From: AR5 sp041497115
Lineage (GTDB): Bacteria > Methylomirabilota > Methylomirabilia > Rokubacteriales > CSP1-6
Length of the DNA stretch: 26,140 nt
Direction of reading: 5' to 3'
NCBI GenBank assembly: GCA_041497115.1
Contig: JBGQFW010000060.1
Location: 1 to 26,140 of the forward strand
Part shown: positions 15,666 through 23,240 of the stretch, one piece after another
How positions within the stretch are numbered: the stretch's first letter is position 1
Layout of the letters: the number at the start of each line of letters is the position of its first letter
Notes under the pieces: generated by a model
Databases searched by the model: none
Seen by the model: the letters and a program-made list of their open reading frames with translations, nothing else
What the model was told of the DNA's origin: nothing
Position numbers and translations under genes: made by a program

Positions 15666-16756
15666 GCGCGCCCGGCCCCGCCGCGGTCACGTTCGAGTTC
15701 GACGGTACCTACGAGACGATCGACGCGCACTACCAGGAGCGGGGCTGGACGGACGGGCTGCCGATCGTGCCACCCACCGAGGCGCGCGTGCGCGAGATGC
15801 TGGCCTTCACCGACCGCGACCCGCGCGAGGTGCTCGGGGTGCTGCCGCCGCGGCAGGGCGAGGCCACCGTCGAGAAGATCGCGGTCAACGCGGTGATGGC
15901 CGGCTGCCGTCCCGAGTACTTCCCGGTGATCCTCGCCGGCCTCGAGGCGCTGGCCGACCCGCTGTTCAACCTCGACTCCGTGCAGGCCACCACGCACCCG
16001 GTGGCCCCGCTCCTCGTCGTGAACGGGCCGATCGCCCGCGAGATCGGCCTCAACGGCGGCTACAACGCCTTCGGCCAGGGGTTCCGCGCCAACGTCACGA
16101 TCGGGCGCGCGGTGCGGCTGGTGCTCATGAACGTCGGCGGCGGCCTGCCCGGCAGCGGCGACCGCGCCACCCAGGGCAGCCCCGCCAAGCTCGCGTACTG
16201 CGTGGCGGAGAACGAGGCGGAGAGCCCGTGGGAGCCGCTCTCCGTCGAGGCCGGCTTCCCCGCCGACGTCAGCGTCGTGCACGCGTTCGGCTGCGAGGGG
16301 CCGCACAACATCCAGGACCACTTCAGCAACACCGGCCTCGGCGTGCTGCTCACGGTGGCCGGCGCCATGGGCCAGGCCGGCAGCAACAACCTGCTCGGCT
16401 GGGGGTGGCCGCTGCTCTCGCTCGGCCCCGAGCACGCCGCCACCATCGCGCGCGACGGCTACACCAAGAAGGCGGTGAAGGAGTTCCTGTTCGAGCACGC
16501 GCGCTTCCCGCTGGCGCGCCTGGGGCGCGAGTACCAGCAGCAGCAGATCGAGCGGCACCGCGCGGTGAGCGCGCCCGACACGATGCTGTCGATCGTGCGC
16601 CGGGCGGAGGACATCCACGTGATCGTCGCGGGCGGCGCCGGCAAGCACTCGTGCTGGCAGCCGACCTTCGGCGACGGCACCCGCCCCACGCGCCGGGTGA
16701 TCGCGCGCCGGGACGGCACCCCGCTCAGGCGCGTGGCCGAGCTCGCGCGCCGCTGA
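15662..16756 (+). CDS. Conserved-looking protein of unknown function between two selenoproteins
   Basis: A 364-aa protein that I cannot assign to a named family with confidence. It is likely cytoplasmic, with no signal peptide or membrane helix. It is rich in Gly and Asn loops: LNGGYNAFGQGF (130-141), MNVGGGLPGSGD (156-167), VVHAFGCEGPHNIQDHFSNT (205-224) and AGQAGSNNLLGWGWP-like segment (about 237-250). Cysteines are at 82 (AGCRPEYF), 180, 211 and 331 (GKHSCWQP). The His/Cys-rich VVHAFGCEGPHN and the C-terminal GGAGKHSCW look like active-site loops. Its ATG overlaps the UGSC stop by four bases, and the AhpD-like selenoprotein follows after 19 bp. It is therefore probably a functional partner of one or both selenoproteins. 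Confidence 0.85.
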   Translation: MSAPGPAAVTFEFDGTYETIDAHYQERGWTDGLPIVPPTEARVREMLAFTDRDPREVLGVLPPRQGEATVEKIAVNAVMAGCRPEYFPVILAGLEALADPLFNLDSVQATTHPVAPLLVVNGPIAREIGLNGGYNAFGQGFRANVTIGRAVRLVLMNVGGGLPGSGDRATQGSPAKLAYCVAENEAESPWEPLSVEAGFPADVSVVHAFGCEGPHNIQDHFSNTGLGVLLTVAGAMGQAGSNNLLGWGWPLLSLGPEHAATIARDGYTKKAVKEFLFEHARFPLARLGREYQQQQIERHRAVSAPDTMLSIVRRAEDIHVIVAGGAGKHSCWQPTFGDGTRPTRRVIARRDGTPLRRVAELARR

Positions 16757-16775
16757 GCGCGGGCGGAGGGACGTC

Positions 16776-17357
16776 ATGGCCAACGACCGCGGTCTCCTGC
16801 CCAAGGCCCGGCGCGAGGAGCTGGCCGAGCCGCTGCAGCGCATGCTCGAGCGCTGGTACCGCAACGCCTACGAGGACGACAACCTCTTCCTCACGATGGC
16901 GCGGCGGCCGGCGCTGCTGGAGGCCACCTGGTCGTTCATCCGCTACATCTACGGCGGCGGCTCCACCATCGAGCCCGAGCTGTTCGAGCTGCTGCGCGTG
17001 CGGCTGGCGTGGGCCAACCGGTGCGTGCACTGAAGCCTCGCGCGCTCGTCCTCGGCCGTGGGCCGGGGCGCGACGGAGGCGCTGGTGGCCAAGGTGGTCG
17101 ACTACGAGCGCTCCGACCTGCCGGCGCGGACCAAGGCCGCGCTGCGGCTGGCCGACCGCCTCGCCGGCGAGCGCCCGGTCATCGACGCCGAGCTGCACGC
17201 CGAGCTCAAGCGGCACTTCACCGACGACGAGCTGATCGACCTCGGCATGACGCTGACGTTCGCCAGCGGCTGGCAGCGCTTCATCGAGGCGTTCGGCATC
17301 GTGCCGGACCGCTGGCGCGACGGCGCGCCGCCGCCCTTCGGTCCGCTCGCCGGCTGA
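16776..17357 (+). CDS. AhpD-like (carboxymuconolactone decarboxylase family) selenoprotein with CxxU site
   Basis: A 193-residue protein if the TGA at 17031-17033 is read as selenocysteine (residue 86). The same frame continues without a stop to 17357. Read-through yields LAWANRCVHUSLAR, so Cys83 and Sec86 form a C-x-x-U pair where AhpD/CMD proteins carry the redox CxxC. Arg90 stands at the position often occupied by His. The upstream half is helical (EELAEPLQRMLERWYRN). The downstream half (GATEALVAKVVDYERSDLP, then TKAALRLADRLAGE, then LIDLGMTLTFASGWQRF) matches the all-helical CMD fold. GGAGGG lies 5 nt before the ATG, and a hairpin follows the TGA. AhpD-type proteins act as peroxidase partners or small peroxidases. 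Standard gene calling would split it at 17033. Confidence 0.9.
17050..17068 (+). promoter_or_regulatory. Candidate bacterial SECIS hairpin of the AhpD-like selenoprotein
   Basis: CCTCGGCC (17050-17057) pairs with GGCCGGGG (17061-17068) over 8 bp with one wobble and closes a GTG loop. A bulged T at 17049 with two further pairs below is possible. There are 24 nt between the TGA and the loop, within the accepted bacterial range. Like the hairpin at 15433-15453, it has a 3-nt loop that begins GU. Confidence 0.68.
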
Positions 17358-17379
17358 CGATGGCGCGCGCCCCGGCGGC

Positions 17380-17784
17380 ATGAGCCGCTTCGTCACCGAC
17401 GCGCTCGACGTCCGGCTGCGCAAGGAGACCGACGGCGGCCGCCTCGTCTACACGCTGCTGGCGCCGTTCGACTACGAGAGCGACCTCCTCGCCCGCACCG
17501 TCACCGTCAGCCGGGGCTTCGTGACCGACTTCGAGTCCATCCCGCGCGTCATCGCCGGCCTCACCGGGCCGCCCTGCCCGTGGGCGGGCGTCGTCCACGA
17601 CTGGCTCTACCAGACCCACGAGCAGGGCGTGACCAAGGCCCAGGCCGACAGCGTCTTCCGCGAGGCGCTGGTGACCTGGGGCATCGATCCCGTGTACGCC
17701 GACCAGCGCTACGCCGCGGTGGACTTCTACGGCCGCAACGCCTGGGACACCGGCCCCGGGCGGCTGCGCATCCTGCCGGGGTGA
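17380..17784 (+). CDS. DUF1353-like protein
   Basis: A 134-aa protein with the DUF1353 pattern: SRGFVTDFESIPR (about 45-57), AGVVHDWLYQTHEQG (about 69-83, with conserved His-Asp-x-Leu-Tyr), a short helix (TKAQADSVFREAL) and a Tyr-rich C-terminus (YAAVDFYGRNAW). The biochemical function of the family is unknown. Members occur in phages and in bacterial chromosomes, and nothing else here looks phage-derived. It starts 22 bp after the AhpD-like selenoprotein without a strong Shine-Dalgarno. Co-transcription is likely, but a functional link is not shown. Confidence 0.8.
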   Translation: MSRFVTDALDVRLRKETDGGRLVYTLLAPFDYESDLLARTVTVSRGFVTDFESIPRVIAGLTGPPCPWAGVVHDWLYQTHEQGVTKAQADSVFREALVTWGIDPVYADQRYAAVDFYGRNAWDTGPGRLRILPG

Positions 17785-17804
17785 GCCGCCCGGGTCAGCG
17801 GCTC
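17783..17804. terminator. Bidirectional terminator-like hairpin between convergent genes
   Basis: GAGCCGC (17783-17789) and GCGGCTC (17798-17804) are perfect inverted repeats (7 bp) with an 8-nt loop, placed in the 10-bp gap and over the ends of two convergent genes. The plus-strand TGA overlaps one arm and the minus-strand stop lies in the loop. Only a TT follows on the plus strand, so termination would depend on the hairpin alone. Confidence 0.45.
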
Positions 17805-18808
17805 TTGATGCGGAACTCGACGTGCCGGTTCAGCCCCCGGCACTCCTCGGTGTCCGTGCTGCAGACGGGCCGCTCCTTGCCGTAGCTGATCGTCGCCAGG
17901 CGGTCGGCGGCGACCCCCGCCGCCTCCAGGCTGTCCTTCACCGACTGCGCGCGGCGGTCGCCGAGCGCCTGGTTGTACTCGGAGGTGCCGCGCTCGTCGC
18001 AGTGCCCCTCGATCGTCACCACGAGGTCGTCGTGCGCCTTCAGCCACTCGGCGTCGATCGTCAGCGTCTCGCGCGCCTCGGGGCGGAGCGTCGCGCTGTC
18101 GAAGCCGAAGAACACGACGCGCAGGTCGGGCGTCTCCACGAACTCGTCCAGGCGCGGCCGCGCCTCGGGCGCGTCGGGCCGCTGCGGCTCCTCCGAGGGC
18201 GGGGCCGCGGCGATCGGCACGGGGTCGGGCCCGGTCGGCTCGCCCGCCGCCGGGATCACGTCGTCGGGCACCGGCGGCGGCGGCTCGAGCACCGTCGCCG
18301 GCACGTCCATCACGGCGGGCACCGGCGGCACGACGCGCGCCTGCGGCGGCGCGCTGGGGCGCACGCGCGTGAGGAGCAGCCGCACGCCCGGCCAGCCGCG
18401 GCCGCGCACGTCGCCCACCATCCGGTCGGCGTCCACCAGCGTGAGGTCGGCGGCGAAGATGCGCCCGTCGACCTCGTGGCGCACGCGGACGTCGGCGCCG
18501 AAGATCGTCGCCGCGACGCGGATGCCCGACAGCCCCTGGAGGCGGACCTCCCAGGGCACCGACTCCGCCGCGGTGGCGCCGTCGAACACCAGGCGGCCGG
18601 CGCCGACGTACCCCGCCTGCTTGAGATCGAGCGTGAGGCTCTCCTCACGCGGCGAGTCGAAGAGCCCCGTGCCGATCCACGTCCCCAGCCACCGACCGCT
18701 CACGTCCACGTCCGTCGTCAGCGTGGACGGCACCGGCGACATCGCCGGCGTCACGGTCGTGCACGCGGTGAGCAGCGCGAGCGAAGCCACCGTCAGCAGC
18801 GCACGCAT
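17795..18808 (-). CDS. OmpA/Pal-like peptidoglycan-binding lipoprotein
   Basis: A 337-aa outer-membrane lipoprotein. The signal peptide MRALLTVASLALLTAC ends in a lipobox (LTAC, Cys16). Residues about 34-148 form a beta-rich domain (SGRWLGTWIGTGL, then LTLDLKQAGYVGAGRLVFDG) that I do not recognise. Residues about 151-220 are a Pro-rich linker, suited to crossing the periplasm. Residues about 228-335 are an OmpA C-terminal domain with FGFDSATLRPEA, EGHCDERGTSEYN and YNQALGDRRAQSVKDSL, containing the Asp and Arg used to bind diaminopimelate. The ATG has GGGGGAGG upstream. It is transcribed alone, convergent to the selenoprotein cluster. The presence of this gene is the best evidence for a diderm cell envelope. 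Confidence 0.92.
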   Translation of the reverse strand: MRALLTVASLALLTACTTVTPAMSPVPSTLTTDVDVSGRWLGTWIGTGLFDSPREESLTLDLKQAGYVGAGRLVFDGATAAESVPWEVRLQGLSGIRVAATIFGADVRVRHEVDGRIFAADLTLVDADRMVGDVRGRGWPGVRLLLTRVRPSAPPQARVVPPVPAVMDVPATVLEPPPPVPDDVIPAAGEPTGPDPVPIAAAPPSEEPQRPDAPEARPRLDEFVETPDLRVVFFGFDSATLRPEARETLTIDAEWLKAHDDLVVTIEGHCDERGTSEYNQALGDRRAQSVKDSLEAAGVAADRLATISYGKERPVCSTDTEECRGLNRHVEFRIKSR

Positions 18809-18941
18809 AGGTCCTCCCCCGGGGCGCAGTCCACGCCCCCGGCGGACGAGCCACGCACGGCGCGTGCCAGGGCGAAAACGCGTTCGTCACGAGGACTTGG
18901 CCGATCCGCCCCGCGGGGGGACCGTCAGCGCCCTCACAGTG
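18809..18941 (-). promoter_or_regulatory. Intergenic leader of the OmpA-like lipoprotein gene
   Basis: The largest non-coding gap in the window (133 bp), downstream of msrB and upstream of the OmpA-like gene. It should contain the end of the transporter operon and the promoter of the lipoprotein gene. GGGGCG (18821-18826) and CGCCCC (18834-18839) form a perfect 6-bp hairpin adjoining the Shine-Dalgarno. GCACG/CGTGC form a smaller one further upstream. I see no clear -35/-10 pair and no T-tract terminator. Confidence 0.3.
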
Positions 18942-19382
18942 TCATGCCAACGTGGCGCCCTCGGGGAAGAACCGGAGCGAGGCGGAGTTGAGGCAGTAAC
19001 GCAGACCGGTGGGGCGCGGCCCGTCGGGGAAGACGTGGCCCAGGTGGCCGTCGCACCGCGTGCAGCGGATCTCCACGCGCTCCATGCCGTAGGAGCTGTC
19101 GCGCACGGAGGTGACGTGGCCGGCATCGACGGGCTCGAAGAAGCTCGGCCAGCCGGTGTGCGACTCGAACTTGGCCGCCGAGCGGAACAACGGCAGCCCG
19201 CAGAGCCGGCAGCCGTAGATGCCCGGCGCCTTGTTGTCGAGCAGGCCGCCGCAGAACGGCGGCTCGGTGCCGTGATCGAGCAGGACGCGCCGCTCCTCGG
19301 TGGAGAGGCCGCGGGCGAGCCGCTCGCGCTCGGCGTCGGCGAGCGGGCCGAGGTCGAAGCCGGACTTCGAGAGCGTGGTCAT
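18942..19382 (-). CDS. msrB: Peptide-methionine (R)-S-oxide reductase MsrB
   Basis: A 146-aa MsrB that reduces methionine-R-sulfoxide in proteins. Zinc ligands are two CxxC pairs, Cys58/Cys61 (YGCRLCG) and Cys107/Cys110 (RCTRCDGH). The substrate site has HTGWPSF (75-81) and HVFPDGP (116-122). Catalytic Cys130 is in LRYCLNSASLRF and is encoded by TGC, so this is not the Sec form. Cys44 (PPFCGG) lies 86 residues before it and may be the alternative resolving cysteine known in a subclass of MsrBs. There is no signal peptide, so it is cytoplasmic. It is the last gene of the transporter operon, 9 bp after the HmuY-like gene. Confidence 0.96.
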   Translation of the reverse strand: MTTLSKSGFDLGPLADAERERLARGLSTEERRVLLDHGTEPPFCGGLLDNKAPGIYGCRLCGLPLFRSAAKFESHTGWPSFFEPVDAGHVTSVRDSSYGMERVEIRCTRCDGHLGHVFPDGPRPTGLRYCLNSASLRFFPEGATLA

Positions 19383-19992
19383 GGCGCTATCTTACGGCGC
19401 GACGGCCGTCGTGCCATCCCCTTGATAGGCGTACCGGAACGTCAGGCAGCCGGGCTCCGGCCCCGGGCAGTAGTAGCCGAGGATCGCGAGCTTGGCATAG
19501 CGGCCGTCGGCCGTGCGCACCGCCCAGACACGCGGCCGGGGGGTCAGCACGTGGGTGAAGAAGCCGTAGCGATACCAGCCGGCGATGGCGGGGTTGCGCG
19601 GCTCGGCCGCCCCCTCGTTGGCCCGGTAGCCGGCGGGCGGCACCGTGCGCACCTCGTCGAAGCGGACCTCGCCGAGGTCGAGGATGCCGGCGCCCGGCCC
19701 GGCGACGATCGCGTAGCGGCGGAACAGCAGGTCGGCGGCGCGCGCGTCGGGACCCTCCACCACCGCGCCGAGGCGAAAGACGAACGCGCGCCAGCCCGCC
19801 GCCGCGGTCGCGTCCACGGTGTAGACGACGGGCCCGACCAGCGCGCGCGGCGCCTCCCGCGGCGCCGGGGGCGTGGGCGCCCAGGTCGGCACGTGGGGCG
19901 GGCGCAGGGTGAGGGCGACGAGCGCGGCGGCGACCGCGAGGACGGCGACCGCGGCGAGCAGCGGGCGCCGCGACGGGCGGGCGCCGCCGCCG

Positions 19993-20701
<709 letters not shown>

Positions 20702-20712
<11 letters not shown>

Positions 20713-21439
20713 GGTAGATCTCCCGCGTGCGCGGGTGCGCCACCACCTCGGCCCGCGTCCCCTCCACCACGATCTCACCGAAGTGCAGGACGGTGATCCG
20801 CTCGGCGAAGTCGAGCGCCACGTCCATGTCGTGCTCGATCATGACGATGGTGACGTCGCGCGGGATCTCGCCGACCAGCCGCAGCACGTCGCGCCGCTCC
20901 TCCACCGACAGGCCGGCGAACGGCTCGTCGAGCAGGAGGATCCGGGGGTGCTGGGCTAGGGCCATCGCGATCTCGACGCGACGGCGCTCGCCGTAGGAGG
21001 TCCGGGCGAGCGGCCGGTCGGCGAGGTGCTCGAGGCCCACCCGGGCCAGCGTCGCGCGTGCGCGGGCGAGGAGCGGCAGCTGCCGCTCGAGCCGGGCGAG
21101 CGGGTTCCAGCGCACCGGCGCCAGCCCCAGCAGTGACAGCGTGACGTTGCGCAGCAGCGTCTCGCGCGGGAACAGCGTGATGATCTGGTAGGTACGGGCC
21201 ATGCCGAGGTGGGCGCGCCGGCGGCACGGCAGCCGCGTGACGTCGCGGTCGAAGAGCGTGACCGAGCCGCCGTCGGCGCGCAGCTCGCCGGTGATCAGGT
21301 TGAACAGCGTCGTCTTGCCCGCCCCGTTGGGACCGATGATGAGCCTCCGCTCGCCCGCCTCCACCGTGAGCGTCACGTCGGAGGTGACGCGCAGGCCGCC
21401 GAACGACTTGCTGAGCCCGCGCACCGCCAGCGCGCTCAT
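20702..21439 (-). CDS. livG: Branched-chain-type ABC transporter ATP-binding protein LivG
   Basis: A 245-aa ABC ATPase of the HAAT family. It has Walker A GPNGAGKTT (36-44), GMARTYQIITLF with the Q-loop (79-90), signature SYGERRRVEIA (148-158, in the YGE form usual for LivG), Walker B RILLLDEP (166-173) and switch His203 in MIEHDMD. The ATG overlaps the livM stop (ATGA), so the pair is translationally coupled. The protein pairs with LivF on the cytoplasmic face of the LivHM channel. Confidence 0.95.
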
Positions 21440-22368
21440 CGCGCGCCCCGCGCCCACCGCGCCAGTCGCGCGGCGCCCGGCACGAGCCCCTCCGGCATGA
21501 AGACGACGATGAGGACGAAGATCGCGCCGAGCACGAAGTTCCACCGCTCGATGTAGGCGCTCGCCACGTTCTTGACGACGACCACCAGCGTGGCGCCAAC
21601 CAGCGGCCCCAGCAGCGTGCCGGTGCCGCCGGAGATGACCATCAGCAGCGCCTCGGCGGAGGCGGGCAGCGCCACCGCCTGCGGGCTCACGAACTGGTTG
21701 TAGTAGAGGTAGAGCAGCCCGGCCACCCCGCTCCAGAAGCCGGAGACGAGGAACGCCAGGAAGCGGATCAGCCACACGTGATAGCCGAGCGCGGTCATGC
21801 GCCGCGGCTGGTCGCGGGTGCCGCGCACGCTGGCCCCGAACGGCGAGGCGACGAAGACCGCCATCGAGACGAGGGCGGCGACGAACACGACCAGCGTCGC
21901 CCAGTAGAAGGCGGCCGGCGAGGCCAGCGACAGCCCGAGCGGGCTCGGCCGGCCCCGGATGCTGACGCCGTTGTCGCCGTTGGTGATGCTGATCCACCGG
22001 TAGGCCACGCCCCAGACGATCTGTCCGAGCGCGACGGTGATCATCACGAAGCCCAGGCCGGTGCCGCGCAGCGCCAGCACCGCGAAGAGGGCGGCGGCGG
22101 CCAGCGTCACCGCCAGCGCGGCGGCCGCGACGACGGCGTGGCCGTGGCCGTCGTTGAGCACGCGCGCGGCGGCGTAGGCGGCGATGCCGAAGAGGCCGGC
22201 GTGGCCGAGGGTGACGAGCCCGGCGTAGCCGACCAGCACGTTGATGCCCAGCGCGAAGATCGCGTAGAAGAGGATCTGGCTGGCGACGTTGACGTAGTAC
22301 GTGCTGCCCGCCCAGAGCGGCACGGTGGCCAGGGCGAGCAGGCCGGCGCCCAGCGCCAGCCGCCTCAT
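21436..22368 (-). CDS. livM: Branched-chain-type ABC transporter permease LivM
   Basis: A 310-aa polytopic inner-membrane protein of the LivM/HAAT permease type with about 8-10 hydrophobic helices. Family motifs include FALGINVLVGYAGLVTLGHAG (about 39-59), the EAA-like cytoplasmic loop GTRDQPRRMTALGYHVWLIRF (about 183-204) and SGGTGTLLGPLVGA (about 248-261). The start at 22368 overlaps the livH stop by four bases. An earlier in-frame start would lie inside livH and is rejected. Confidence 0.95.
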   Translation of the reverse strand: MRRLALGAGLLALATVPLWAGSTYYVNVASQILFYAIFALGINVLVGYAGLVTLGHAGLFGIAAYAAARVLNDGHGHAVVAAAALAVTLAAAALFAVLALRGTGLGFVMITVALGQIVWGVAYRWISITNGDNGVSIRGRPSPLGLSLASPAAFYWATLVVFVAALVSMAVFVASPFGASVRGTRDQPRRMTALGYHVWLIRFLAFLVSGFWSGVAGLLYLYYNQFVSPQAVALPASAEALLMVISGGTGTLLGPLVGATLVVVVKNVASAYIERWNFVLGAIFVLIVVFMPEGLVPGAARLARWARGAR

Positions 22369-23225
22369 GCGGCGGCGCGCCCGAACAACCCCTGCGGCCG
22401 CACCACCAGCACGAGCAGCATCGGCAGGAACAGCACGACGTAGGCCAGCTCGGGAAACATCGCCTGGCCGAAGTTGTAGAGGAAGCCGACGACGAAGCTG
22501 CCCACGAGCGAGCCGAGCAGGCTGCCGCTGCCGCCGAGGATCACGACCACCAGCGCCAGCGGCAGCATCTCGCCGTCGAGGCCGGGATAGACCGACAGGA
22601 TCGGCCCGCCGATGACGCCGGCGAAGCCGGCCAGCCAGGCGCCCAGGCAGAACACGAGCGTGAACAGGCGCGAGACGCGGATGCCGACCACCCGCGCCAT
22701 GTCCGGGTCGTCCACGCCCGCGCGGATCATCGCGCCCAGCCGGGTGCGGTCCAGCAGCGCCCACAGCACGACCGCGAAGACGACCGCGACGACGCTGATG
22801 GCGAGGCGATAGGTCGGAAAGCCGAAGCCGGCCAGCGAGGTGACGCCGCGCAGCGCGGCCGGCGTCGCCACCTGGATGGGGTCACCGGTCCACACCATCA
22901 GGCACACGTCGGCGATCATGAAGGACAGCCCGAGCGTCACCAGCACCTGCGCCAGCTCGGCGCCGGGCAGCCGGCGCAGGATCAGCCGCTCGATGACGCC
23001 GCCGAGCACGGCGACGCCGAGCCCGCTGACCACGGCGGCCGTCCAGAAATCCACGCCGCGCGCGATCAGGCTGGTGGCCAGGTAGGCGCCCAGCATGAAG
23101 AACGAGCCGTGGGTGAGGTTGGGGATGCGCATGAGGCCGAAGATCAGCGAGAAGCCGGCCGACAGCAGGAAGAGGAGCCCGCCCAGCGTGATGCTGTTGA
23201 CGCTGAGCACCAGCCAGAGATTCAC
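22365..23225 (-). CDS. livH: Branched-chain-type ABC transporter permease LivH
   Basis: A 286-aa polytopic inner-membrane permease with about 8 hydrophobic segments. It begins NLWLVLSVNSITLGGLLFLLSAG and continues with LIFGLMRIPNLTHGSFFMLG, typical of LivH (the Asn-x-x-His-Gly element). The EAA-type loop (RAGVDDPDMARVVGIRVSRL) and VVILGGSGSLLGSLVGS near the C-terminus match the family. It lies 15 bp after the substrate-binding protein gene. With LivM it forms the translocation path. The solute may well not be an amino acid, because HAAT systems also carry amides, urea and aromatic acids. Confidence 0.95.
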   Translation of the reverse strand: MNLWLVLSVNSITLGGLLFLLSAGFSLIFGLMRIPNLTHGSFFMLGAYLATSLIARGVDFWTAAVVSGLGVAVLGGVIERLILRRLPGAELAQVLVTLGLSFMIADVCLMVWTGDPIQVATPAALRGVTSLAGFGFPTYRLAISVVAVVFAVVLWALLDRTRLGAMIRAGVDDPDMARVVGIRVSRLFTLVFCLGAWLAGFAGVIGGPILSVYPGLDGEMLPLALVVVILGGSGSLLGSLVGSFVVGFLYNFGQAMFPELAYVVLFLPMLLVLVVRPQGLFGRAAA

Positions 23226-23240
23226 TGGGCGGGCGGACCC

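Noticed and set aside
15420..17033. UGA reassigned to Trp or Gly genome-wide
   Set aside because: Many other genes here end in TGA with ATGA overlaps, so TGA is a normal stop codon in this organism.
16776..17357. Two separate small genes (16776-17033 and 17058-17357)
   Set aside because: They share one frame, the second would lack a ribosome site and a complete fold, and the TGA stands at the redox position of the CMD family.
17380..17784. Prophage remnant, because DUF1353 occurs in phages
   Set aside because: No integrase, structural or lysis gene, attachment repeat or composition change is visible around it.
18942..19382. Selenocysteine form of MsrB
   Set aside because: The catalytic position in LRYCLN is encoded by TGC on the minus strand.
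20713..20778. ATG at 20778 as the livF start
   Set aside because: It lies deep in livG and adds an unconserved Arg/Trp-rich leader; the TTG at 20712 has a ribosome site and gives the family N-terminus.
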